A DNA stretch of 64,000 nt from Siderastrea siderea (Eukaryota; Cnidaria; Anthozoa; Scleractinia; Rhizangiidae). Position numbers and translations under genes: made by a program. The stretch is taken from positions 105,701 through 169,700 of the forward strand of contig OZ034975.1 in NCBI GenBank assembly GCA_964030785.1, read 5' to 3'. Of this stretch, positions 23,944 through 34,600 are shown piece after piece. Within the stretch, counting starts at the first letter, position 1; the number at the start of each line of letters is the position of its first letter. Under the pieces are notes generated by a model. It saw only the letters and a list, made by a program, of their open reading frames with translations. It was not told where the DNA came from and did no database searches.

Positions 23944-24965
23944 GTATCTTGTAACTGCGACGAAATATGAAGCCCCCAACCGGGCTGAAAGTCGCCATGT
24001 AATCGGGCCTTTGCAGGTGAGAAAGAACCATGGGGCATGTGCATCTTTCAATTTCCTTTTAACCCTGCTTCAGACTGCAAAGTTCTGCAAAACAGCATGT
24101 TAAATATGCCATGTTGTCAACATGCACTTTCTCCTTACTAGTTTGCATATGTTTCTTACAAAACTACTTGGCAGGAATTACAAAGTGAAAAGAAAGTGCC
24201 AACGCGCTGATTTTCTTTATTTCTACAAGATCAGTAATTTTGATAGAAGCATAACTTGACCTGTGTCCCCGGATGGCAAAATATCTCGTTGAATACGCTG
24301 CTGGTACAAAGTAAGAACAAAACGTACACTTTGAAACTTACACATTGCAAATGTATGTAACAAGAATCTTGAGTTTTAAAAAAACACACAAATATGAAAT
24401 GAAAAGAAAACAATTCTTATCCTTTTGAAGCACCTTGAATCAGACATACAGTAATAATATGAGGTCACAAATAAAACTATCCCGTCTTACAAAGAGCCTC
24501 TGTTTTTAATACGAGATTGCTTCATTTCAAAATCCAGGGAATCTCCAACGGCATTTCCGTTATGTTAAGGTGCAGGAATATACTACGACTTTATTCGTTG
24601 GGCGATGAGTGATTTTACGGAACCCCTACATTTTTAAGCCAGAATCTTAACCCCATGCCCATCTATTACCTGACATAAAAAATTGTAGTGTGTGTTTCTT
24701 GAGTTATATCAAGAAAACTGAAGAAAGTTTTGGGCTTAATGGAAATCGGTTTTAAACAGTTTAATTTTTCTTACTTTTAAAGCGAAAAAAGTGCAAAGAA
24801 TTTGTTATCCTTTCGTGCATTTGGTAACCTATAGACTACAACAGTTTTGTTTTGCAGCTCTCCGTGTCGGCAGGGATCAAAGTGACTAATACCCAAGTGG
24901 TCAACGGTGTCATGTATGGGACTGAGGGCTCACGGCTTATGCTTGATCTGCCAGTAGATATTTGA
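23944..24965 (+). CDS. Doubtful two-exon ORF, unrecognised
   Basis: A frame starting at ATG 23944 (MYLVTATKYEAPNRAE...) reaches a strong donor CAG|GTGAGA near 24016. A pyrimidine-rich acceptor TTTTGCAG precedes CTCTCCGTG near 24857, and the frame continues in phase (LSVSAGIKVTNTQVVNG...) to TGA near 24965. The product would be about 60 residues. I recognise no domain and no signal peptide. The good splice sites and ordinary composition are the only support; it could be a chance pairing. Confidence 0.2.
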
Positions 24966-26115
24966 AAAAGAAAAAGACTGAAAAATCGACTAAATGTTGA
25001 CCAAGCAACTTGTGTTTCATACATGGTTAATTATATGTTACTCGAGCGCTGGTGGTTGCAGCTAGTCGAGGAGGGTTGAGACACACGATGCAGTTTGTCT
25101 GGAAAAAAAGGAACGTCCTGGAGTTTGTCTATTATAACGGGTGTATCGGCATCCCTATTATGTAAAAGATTATTTTTAACCTTGTTTATCTCTTAATTCC
25201 TTAAGTGGTTTGACAACTGTTTAAGCTATTGCACTACCAGGAATGAAAGGGTCAATTTTGAGGCTGCTTAACACTTCTGTACCACGTGGCAATACAAGAG
25301 ATTATTCCGTGAGTTGGTAAATCCCGCATGTTAGACACAAAAATTAACGTTAAGGTTATTACAATGAAAAGTTTTGTATCTATACCAGGCTGCGCATCGA
25401 AACGAAATTGTCGATTTTTTTCCAGCAGTCCGCACGCGCGAGAAAGACTCGCGGCTGAAGGGCGTGGTAGTGTCTGTCCCAGTCCCTTAGCCCCTTCGAA
25501 TATAGCGCACCATGAGTAGAGGTGCTGTTAAACGGGGTAATTTTTGTTGCAACTTGCAATGCAACGCTGACCAGCCCATTGCTTGCGACGCAAGTTATAG
25601 AATATTTGTTGCACATTGCAACTTATTTGGTCTGGGTGGCTGGTTGGATTTCGCTAGTCGTAGGTTATCAGAAGGTCACTAGTTACGTTTTTGAACCAAT
25701 ACAAAAAGGAAGGATTACAGTCTCGATAATTTTATTAAATTACAGTAACCTAAGAACATTTGCCACGTGTGAGACGCGATTGTGCTGAAAGAAGTGTGTC
25801 TGGTTAGAATGGTATCCTTCATTTTGCAGCACGCCCTTTTACGCTTTGGACCACCTATTCACCTTTTTAAGGTTTTCGGTTTCATTTGTCTGTAGCCTTT
25901 GTAAGTCCAAAGTAAAGATTAAAGAGTTTGCTCGAAGCTGGTTGTTTCAAGTTTCACCAAACTTTTACGAGTGTTTCGGTTTAAACTATCAACAGAAAAA
26001 TTATTCCCCATTTGTTTTGCTCCGGTCAACAAAAAGAGTGCTTGTCTTCTGAGTGGTTATTTTTGGAATCAAACACGATAAGAAAGCAATGCTGATTCCA
26101 CGGCAGCGAAACTAA

Positions 26116-26132
26116 ATATATATATATATATA
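26116..26132. repeat. (TA)n tract
   Basis: A short TA run directly to the left of the palindromic Penelope-type relic. Confidence 0.8.
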
Positions 26133-26336
26133 AAACTCGTTGAAGGAAAGCGAGGACGGACAACTTCTGACGACTAAAAAAAAAAACAATTGAATAAAAA
26201 ATAAAAACGTTTCGGCCTTAGACCGATGTAACTGACGAAGGTCTAAGACCGAAACGTTTTTATTTTTTATGCAATTTTTTAATTTTTTAGTCGTCAGAAG
26301 TTGTCCGTCCTCGCTTTCCTTCAACGAGTTTTAATT
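26127..26336. mobile_element. Palindromic Penelope-type terminal-repeat relic
   Basis: The arms from ACTCGTTGAAGGAAAGCGAG through GACGACTAAAAAA to AAAACGTTTCGG recur in inverted order on the right, about 95 bp each with a very short spacer. The centre holds a hammerhead-like core. Inverted, 5'-truncated pairs are characteristic of Penelope-like insertions. No coding sequence. Confidence 0.55.
26229..26260 (+). ncRNA. Hammerhead-ribozyme-like motif
   Basis: CTGACGA (26232-26238) matches the CUGANGA box exactly. It is followed by the hairpin GGTC-TAA-GACC as stem II, then GAAAC (26251-26255) and GTT. The opposite arm carries a mutated counterpart (first box lost). The very short stem III would resemble the dimeric hammerheads described from Penelope-like elements. 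Confidence 0.45.
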
Positions 26337-26422
26337 CCATGCAGTGAGGCTTGGACTGTGAATCTTTGATCCTCCTGACGCAGTGGCATTCTTTGTTGGC
26401 CTGAGGCAACCATTAACTGTTT

Positions 26423-26424
26423 TA

Positions 26425-26498
<74 letters not shown>
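26423..26498. repeat. (TA)n microsatellite
   Basis: A TA run of about 38 units with one CA interruption. The Tyr/Ile repeat frames across it are not genes. Confidence 0.95.
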
Positions 26499-26501
<3 letters not shown>

Positions 26502-27234
26502 GTCTTCTTCAGGGTGACTAAAAGGTGAACCGTTACATACACGTTTACAAACCATCTGCTGATGCACACAAAAAAAAGTACTCGTGCGCGCAAATCTGAG
26601 GAGTCATTTTAACTAGTGGATACTTGTGATAAATGATATATATATACGTTGCATGCTTATGTTGTAAATTTTTAACATTTCAAATCGTAGCGTTTTTGGT
26701 GTTTTACGTTTTTTGAACGTTGTAATGTAAGCTGTATTATGTTATATTATTCTAGTATCATATTGTACGCCGTTTTGCCCTTGGAGTAATTTTTTGTAAG
26801 ACATGAAGAAGAAAGGCCGTGCCTTTTGAAATATCGGTTATTTAAATATGTAGTTTCCCTGCCGTGGAGTCAGCATTGCTTTTTTATCGTAGCCGGTTCT
26901 TTATTTTTTGCTGATTAGATCCTTTACTACAGGATCCGGTATTTTTATTTTCGGTTACGGTGGTCCATGCAAAGTTCCTTTTTTTTGCAATACCTGTTCT
27001 GAGGCAGCAAACCCCCAGCATCAAACACGCACGTACCGATCTGTTCTGGTGTTAAGACTTGATTACCTTTTCCTGTTTACAACTTTTAAAAGTTACGCAA
27101 AATATACAACGTGTGCTAAAGATTGGATTTATTTTGCAACCTTCAGGCCTAGTTAGCCCCTTATGACTTAAACCATTTGCTTAATATGCATGCGGCCCCT
27201 GTGCGTGATCTAAGGTCATCACAGAAACTGTTAG

Positions 27235-27512
27235 TTGTTCAGCCTCTTCCCTAATCTTCAGACTTAACGGAGACATCGTTTTCTGTTCGTGCACGTAAAC
27301 TGTGGAACACTCTACCAACTCAAATTAAGAACAGTTCCTCTACTGACATTTTTCAAAGTAACTTAAAAACGTTTCTTTGAAGCAAGCTTTCGTTGATGAA
27401 ATGTTTGAATTTTTGTACTTGATTTTCATGCTCCTCTCGAATATTTTAAAGCGCCTCAGGACTTTTGGATTTTTGCGCTGTATAAATTGTAATTATTAAT
27501 TATTAAATAATT
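27235..27512 (+). mobile_element. LINE (L2/CR1-type) 3' end
   Basis: With one frameshift the sequence reads FSVRARKLWNTLPTQIKNSS followed by a 'DIFQSNLKTFL' ending. This is the typical C-terminus of L2/CR1-like reverse transcriptase ORFs. A short 3' UTR ends in GCGCTGTATAAATTGTAATTATTAATTATT, a simple-repeat tail. The rest of the element is missing. Confidence 0.65.
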
Positions 27513-27596
27513 GACTAAAGACAAGTAGACCTCGACTAGTGAGAACAAACCACACAGTATGTGCCTTGACTGGTCTTTATGTGGATTATCTTGATT

Positions 27597-28026
27597 CAGG
27601 GTCTGGAAGGGGGGGGGGGGGGTGCTGATCCCACATTCCCAGTCCTTTTTTACGAGAATCCCACATCACGCACTTTTTTCATCGCTATCCCGAATCCCCT
27701 TTTTTCTTTCCCAAAAATACATTTAAAAAGAATAATTTCTGTTAAAGCTAATAAATTTAAGATGTAGATTGGCCCTTTCGATTGATATTTTGCGTTTGCC
27801 TGTTGATTCGCTTTTGCCGCTATAATGGTTATTTGGGTCGTGACGATTTCCCGAATTCCCGACAGACAGGCAACAATATCCCGCATCCCAAGCCCAAATT
27901 TTGGCGAATCCCGCTTCCCTGGTAACAGCTAAATCCCGAATCCCGTCAAGATATTTTGCGTTTTCCCGAATCCCGCACCGTATTTTGGTCAAATCCCGGA
28001 TCCCGAGAATACCCTTCAAGACCCTG
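27597..28026. mobile_element. Non-autonomous transposon with AATCCCG repeats and 6-bp duplication TTGATT
   Basis: The terminal repeats are CAGGGTCTGGAAGGG and the inverse of CCCTTCAAGACCCTG. TTGATT flanks both ends (27591-27596 and 28027-28032). The interior is dominated by degenerate AATCCCG/ATCCCGA words and contains a poly-G tract near 27609. The GIRD-repeat frame on the minus strand is a translation of these words, not a gene. Confidence 0.8.
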
Positions 28027-28499
28027 TTGATTAGGATACCGTAGTGTACGTTTCCTAGCTCCTCCCTTATCGGTTACGGTACGTTTTCTGGTATTAATCC
28101 CTACAAACACTATCCACGACATTTGGACAATTCATCGATAACAAATGACTCTACCACTTAAAATATCTTAGCATCTAGGGATAAACAAACTGTTTTTGTT
28201 ACGCAATAAGGTAAAGTTCGTGTTCTTCTGTTGTGGGAGTAAGCATTTATTTATATTGTCATTTATAAACGATCGGATAAATGTTAACAGGTTTTGTTTT
28301 GATTTGATCTCAGCCTCTGAGTTAATGCAGTAGTCTTCAATGGGCGATTCCATTCTTCTTTTACTTAAAACAATGTTTTGAAAGCTCTTAGCTCTACCTT
28401 TTAGAATTAAAGAATAATAATAGTCTAGAAGGTCACATAGTTTAAATAAATCTTAAATGTCACGGAATGTGTCACTCATACAAGACCCCAGATAAAATG

Positions 28500-28560
28500 C
28501 ATGCGTATATAGACGTGCCTCGCGCCGCAGTCGACGTATAAGTAAAGAAGGCCCCCGTAT
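28500..28560 (+). promoter_or_regulatory. Candidate TATA promoter of the FN3-Frizzled gene
   Basis: GCGTATATAGACG near 28504-28516 contains a good TATA box about 90-100 bp before the ATG at 28606. A transcription start would be expected near 28535-28545. Inference from position and word only. Confidence 0.4.
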
Positions 28561-28605
28561 TAGCAATAGAAAGAAGTTTTTCCACAGCCCTGAAATCGTC
28601 CCAAA

Positions 28606-31600
28606 ATGAAGATCGTTGGCTTTCTTTGGCTAGGATTTCTTGTCCTGATCTGCAGTGCTAAGAAAGGTAAGGTAGTTGAAAAGTTGTTCCGTTGTTATTT
28701 TCACAAATTAACGTTCTAATTTTGGATTGACGGCATGCGACGTAAAACAGCTTTGCAAATCACTTGGAGGAAAATAACTTATCAAGCTGATCCAGCATGC
28801 AAACACCTTGTTAACGAGTACAAGTTTAGAAACAGAAGGAAATCTTTAAAGATGTTTCAACGCCGTGATGAGACAGAGTTTACCCAATGGTTACTTATGT
28901 TTAACGTTGAACGTACCGAAAAAAAGACTGTTATTTTCTTTCTCACTTACTTACTTAGTCACTGGGGTAGAAAATGGTAAACAACTTGTTCAAAAAAGTC
29001 ATGCGTGTAGTGATAAACAAAGCTAAAAAAAGGTACACGAAACCCAGATTTCGGATGAATAGATGCGGGAGAACTACGGAAGCGTTTTGAAGGACTTCTC
29101 ATAAGGTTTTTAAGACTACAGAGATAAAGCTCCATTAATCTTTGTTTGCTAAGCCACTTATCTGATGAACTACATTATCGACAGCATGTTCGACCGGAAC
29201 ACGAGATGTATCCTTTAAACGCTCTTACATCAGGCTAAAAAAGGATTACTGATGGCTTGCCCATCACATACATACAGACCGAGTGTCAAGTCACTAACAA
29301 TGATGCTCTGTCGAGCCGTGTACCTAAAATGTTGTTAAGATATATTAAAATAAAATGTAATACAAAAACCTAGACAGATTTATAACAAAAAAGATTACAT
29401 TTTTAACTACTAGCCGCATCCCTCGGACCGTCTGAGTCTGGATTAGCCTAATTTTAATCTGTAATTACAGCTTACTGTAGGGGAAGACTGTGAAGAAACC
29501 TTAATGCACGGCTTATGTTTGGCCACCTTAGGCAAGCTGTTTCAAAGAACAGCCCCTCTATGGTTATTTGTTTGCTGTATGAGTATCTGATTTTGTCATT
29601 AGCTGGTAGTTCATCAACGTTACATATCGCTGGATTCAGACCAATCATTGTATACGCTAGAGGAAATACGTAGAGCAAATGAAAGCCCCAGGCAAATATA
29701 GATCATACGACCATACTTGTTTTTCCAGCTGTTACTTTTTCATGCAATGTTGCAAAAATAGAGTGCAGTCCAACTTTTGCGGCTTTACAATTCAGCGTAG
29801 ACGTCTGATACAATTTACCCAATGCGTGTAATGTTCAGTGGACTTTGTACTTTTCAGGTCACTTATTTTCCACTAATCGACTTCTAGGCCTTTTCAGGGC
29901 AACTTGAAAATTAAGCCTGACTTTTTTCTTCAAGTTTAGACATTTACTTTTATACATTGTGACCTTGTTTAACGTTTTTCGATGTTCTTGTGACAGAGAG
30001 TTCTTCGTTGAATCTCAGAGTGCAGGCCTTGTCTCCATACAGCCTACAAGTCACGTGGGATCCGCCATTGGTAGGCTCAGAGACTCTGGTCGGGTATAGC
30101 CTGGTTTTCGTCCCGGTTCAGTCGCATCAAAAGAGGAGAACACATGTGGAACTGTTTGTAAGTGGGGGGGGGGGGGGGGGGGTGGGGGGGTAGTTTCTAA
30201 CGAAACTGTGGTGCTGCGTCGGAGGGGACGTGAAACACAATATTTTGGATTTATCAACTAAGTTGATAAGGTAAATTAGCCACCGTAAAGAGATTGAAAG
30301 CTGGCGTACAGTGGCCAATTTACCTTATCAACTTAGTTGATAAATCCAAAATTTTGTGTTTGTAAGTGGAACTGTTTCTAACTGTTGGAGACAGTTATGG
30401 ATAGCTCATAAAAAAAAACTATATTATGCTTTGGTTTTCCCGCTTTTCACAATCTTAGCAATCAAAAACTCTCTACAGAAGAGAGAACCAAATTTTCTCT
30501 TTCTCCTTTTACTTATGTCTGTCATGTCCTCTCTTGACTTACGTGTGATATAAGCTGGAGTAAGCACTTCTTGTGCTTATGCTCAAGTTGGTTAATGGCG
30601 TGCTTACGCTGATTTCAGGGAAGAAAAGCAACCTTAACTTGCCGAGCACGCCTTGCAAAATGCTTAAAGGTTGTTTTTTTTCTCAACTGGCACAGCATAA
30701 ACACAACCACAAGCGAGTGTGTTCTTTATTCTGCTCGGTTATGCTTTTCCTTATGCTTATGTCGTGCTTATATAAAGTAAATACGTGAACAAATAAATAT
30801 CTTGGCCCTTACCTCTGGTCCAGATTGATCGCTGTTGACAGAAAGAGACTGACTATCGGAAATTTTAGAAACAGCATAAGAGACAAAGACCTCACCGCCC
30901 TAATCGACGACGCGTGTTCTTATTGCGCCATACGTGCTACTTGAAATCTGACAATTTATTTATGTATCTACTTATCACTTCTTTTATTTTTATCTTTTTA
31001 ACTGTTCCTTAGTTAAGTATAATAATGTATTTGTGAGTTTAGAAACCGGTTTTTTAAACGACCTATTCCTGTTCTTATTCATTCCCCCTAATTTTAATAT
31101 AGTTAAATATTGTAATTTTTAAATATATATATTGTACATTTTAATTTATTTTAAGTAGTAGAGTGTCCCCAATTAGCTGTCACAAGCTAAATACCCACCC
31201 TGACACTTAAATAAAGTTATTCATTCAAAGTTATTCATTCAAGCACACTCATTGAAGAAAGAAAAACAATTGACCTGCTCATGCGGATTGAACTTATGTC
31301 GATTGCTGTCCTCTTTAGGATAGTATACAACTAACTAAACAGGACAGTGTTTTTCCTAATCAGATCTGGTTAATCACTCTTGATAGATCATAGTAGGCCC
31401 AACACGAGAGTTTCCGATTAGTACTTGGATTACCAGAAATATTTCCTTTCGCCTTGCTAAAAATCCATCTTGTTCCAGCATGTTCTTGGCTAGTATTTAT
31501 CATCAGTAAACAATATAGACTTACAAATTGTTTCCGCATCCTTCTTTAAGGCGTGGCCCTCTTGACCCCCTTAACGACAAAAGGGGAGGTTAATCAGGGA

Positions 31601-34600
31601 GAAATGTTTTTTCTAGTGGTATCCAATATTAAAATTGTATGCAAACTTCACTTCTATTAAGTTACATGTTACTTTCATAAACCACAGATGAATCAACATA
31701 ACTTGACCAACCTTAGTCCAGGAACAAGGTACAAAATAAAGGTGGCACCCCTAATGAAAAATGGCAAACTGAGAGGAGTATACACAAGCTGGGTCAATGC
31801 CAGGACTCCAGGAGGTGAGAACCCCTTTTCCGTCCTTTTTGGGGATTCTGTGGGTAGAGCTCTCATATATGCTTCCGTCACCTGAGGACCGAAGGAAATA
31901 AGAGACGTCTGCACGTAGGCAACAAGTACCAAGAGAATAAAAACTGGTAAAAAAGAATTTAAAAAGTTGACACTGGCTAAAAATAGTTATGGACGTTTCG
32001 GCCACTACTGTTGCCTTCCTCAGCAAAGATAAAAATGCAAATGTCTAACGGCGTCCTACTTAGAATATGTAACCGATGTGTGATAAAAAATCACACCTCG
32101 AAGGAACTTTCTGAGTGCAACAATAGTCTCTAGAGTATTCTTAATGACTCTAAAAGTTCTTAATGTTATTGTATACGTTTGGTAGCGCTATGTGTTCGTT
32201 TATAGTGTTCCTATTTCGCACGGAATGCCAAGCTTCAAGAATTAGTCTTTGTCCCCACGCCAATGACCTGTCGACAATTTCAACGCTCTCCAAATCTGTT
32301 TGAGGACCGTTAAGCATATGGTGTTTGGCCAACAAAGAGTTTTTATCCAATGTTGCTATGGCCTTAGCGTGTTCTTTCACACGTGTTTTTAGCGCGCGTG
32401 ATGTCTGACCAACATAAACACAATCACAATCTTTACATTTGATCTTATATACGATTCCTCTGGAAGCCTCTTTCTCGATCTTGTCTTTTGGCTTTTTGAG
32501 TATGCTCGAGATGGTGCGAATAGGTTTATGGGCGACCTTGATGTTGAAACCTCGAAGAACGTTTGCAACTCTTTCGGAAAATCCTTTGGCGTAGGGGAGG
32601 ATAACAAAGCCACGATGGTCGATACCATTTATTTCTTGTTGTCTACTCAGTTGGCGGCCATTGTGAATGAAGTTAGCAGGGTAGTTGTTAGTGGCGAGAG
32701 CTTTCGCTACTCGCTTAGTTTCCCGTGATACTTCCTCCTCCGTGGAAGGAATGTTCCTCGCGCGATCCATGAGAGTGCAAGCGACCGAATGTTTATGCTG
32801 GGGATGGTGGTGTGATTTGAAATCAAGGTAACGGTCGGTGTTGGTAGCTTTCCTGTAGACAGATACGGTGATTGAGCCATCTTCTTGTCTGGTTGTTTTG
32901 GTGTCAAGAAAGGCAATGGAACCTTCTGATTCTGTCTCGATTGTAAATTTGATGTGAGGATTGATCGAATTGAGATGTGAGTGGAATTCATCTAGGTGTT
33001 CCCTTTTTACACATACGTGGCTATCATCTACGTATCTAAACCACCATTTGGGAGGGTTAGGGGTCGATGAGAGAGCCTTTTCTTCGACATGTTCCATGAC
33101 GAGATTGGCCAAGATGGCGCTGACTGGGGATCCCATCGGACAACCGAAAATTTGTTGAAAATGGTTGCCTTGGAATACAAAGAAACTGTTGTCGAGGACG
33201 AACTGTAGAAGTGTCATGATATTTTGGATAGATAAGTTGGTTCTCTCCGGTAGTGATTGGTCAGAGTCCAGTCTCTCTTTAACCACTTCGATTGCTAGGT
33301 GGGTCGGGATGCAAGTAAATAGTGACACGACGTCAAAAGATACTAGAATCTCGTCGGGATCTACTGACAAGGTGCGGATCTTTTCGACGAAATCTTTCGA
33401 CGAAAGATTTCAATTTTGCTATCACTCCTAAGAGTTTGCCAGTGCCTCAAATCGTTTCCTCAATTGAATCCGACATAGATCAGCTTTCTGACGCCGCAAA
33501 AGACCTTATCAGAGCTTCGGTCACCTCTGCCATCAACAATTGGCATCCTCCTCCACGAAACAACATTACCAATGAAGAGGAAAAAGCTCTCAGACATCTT
33601 GCCAAGGACACGTCTGTTACAATTTTACCAGCCGATAAGGGTCGAGCCGTAGTCGTGATGAATACCAACGACTACACCGACAAAATAAACAATCTTCTAA
33701 ATGACGATAAAACCTACCACAAGATAACAGACAAAAAAAGGAATCCAACATCGAGCACCGAAAAATCCCTCAATAAACTTCTCCTACAGATTAAAGGTCA
33801 GCCAGCCCCACACGACAACAGCAAGAAACAGCTGGAACCGAAGCTCCACTACAAACTTCATAGCACCGATTCCACACCAGCGTCATTTTATGGCCTTCCT
33901 AAAATCCATAAGGAGAACGTCCCACTCAGACCAATTATGAGTGCCATTGGATCTCCCGCATATGAACTATCCAAATACCTCGCCAACACCTTGTCACCTC
34001 TTCAGAATAATAAATACACAGTTAAAAACAGTGCATCTTTCGTCGAAAAGATCCGCACCTTGTCAGTAGATCCCGACGAGATTCTAGTATCTTTTGACGT
34101 CGTGTCACTATTTACTTGCATCCCGACCCACCTAGCAATCGAAGTGGTTAAAGAGAGACTGGACTCTGACCAATCACTACCGGAGAGAACCAACTTATCT
34201 ATCCAAAATATCATGACACTTCTACAGTTCGTCCTCGACAACAGTTTCTTTGTATTCCAAGGCAACCATTTTCAACAAATTTTCGGTTGTCCGATGGGAT
34301 CCCCAGTCAGCGCCATCTTGGCCAATCTCGTCATGGAACATGTCGAAGAAAAGGCTCTCTCATCGACCCCTAACCCTCCCAAATGGTGGTATAGATACGT
34401 AGATGATAGCCACGTATGTGTAAAAAGGGAACACCTAGATGAATTCCACTCACATCTCAATTCGATCAATCCTCACATCAAATTTACAATCGAGACAGAA
34501 TCAGAAGGTTCCATTGCCTTTCTTGACACCAAAACAACCAGACAAGAAGATGGCTCAATCACCGTATCTGTCTACAGGAAAGCTACCAACACCGACCGTT

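Noticed and set aside
26321..26593. Tyr/Ile-repeat ORFs
   Set aside because: They arise from the TA microsatellite.
27650..28019. Minus-strand ORF with GIRD-like repeats
   Set aside because: It is a reading of the AATCCCG word repeats inside a non-autonomous transposon.
29990..30318. Extended ORFs around 30.2 kb (Gly- and Pro-rich)
   Set aside because: The plus frame is FN3 exon 2 running on past its donor into a poly-G tract; the minus frames are shadows of that tract.
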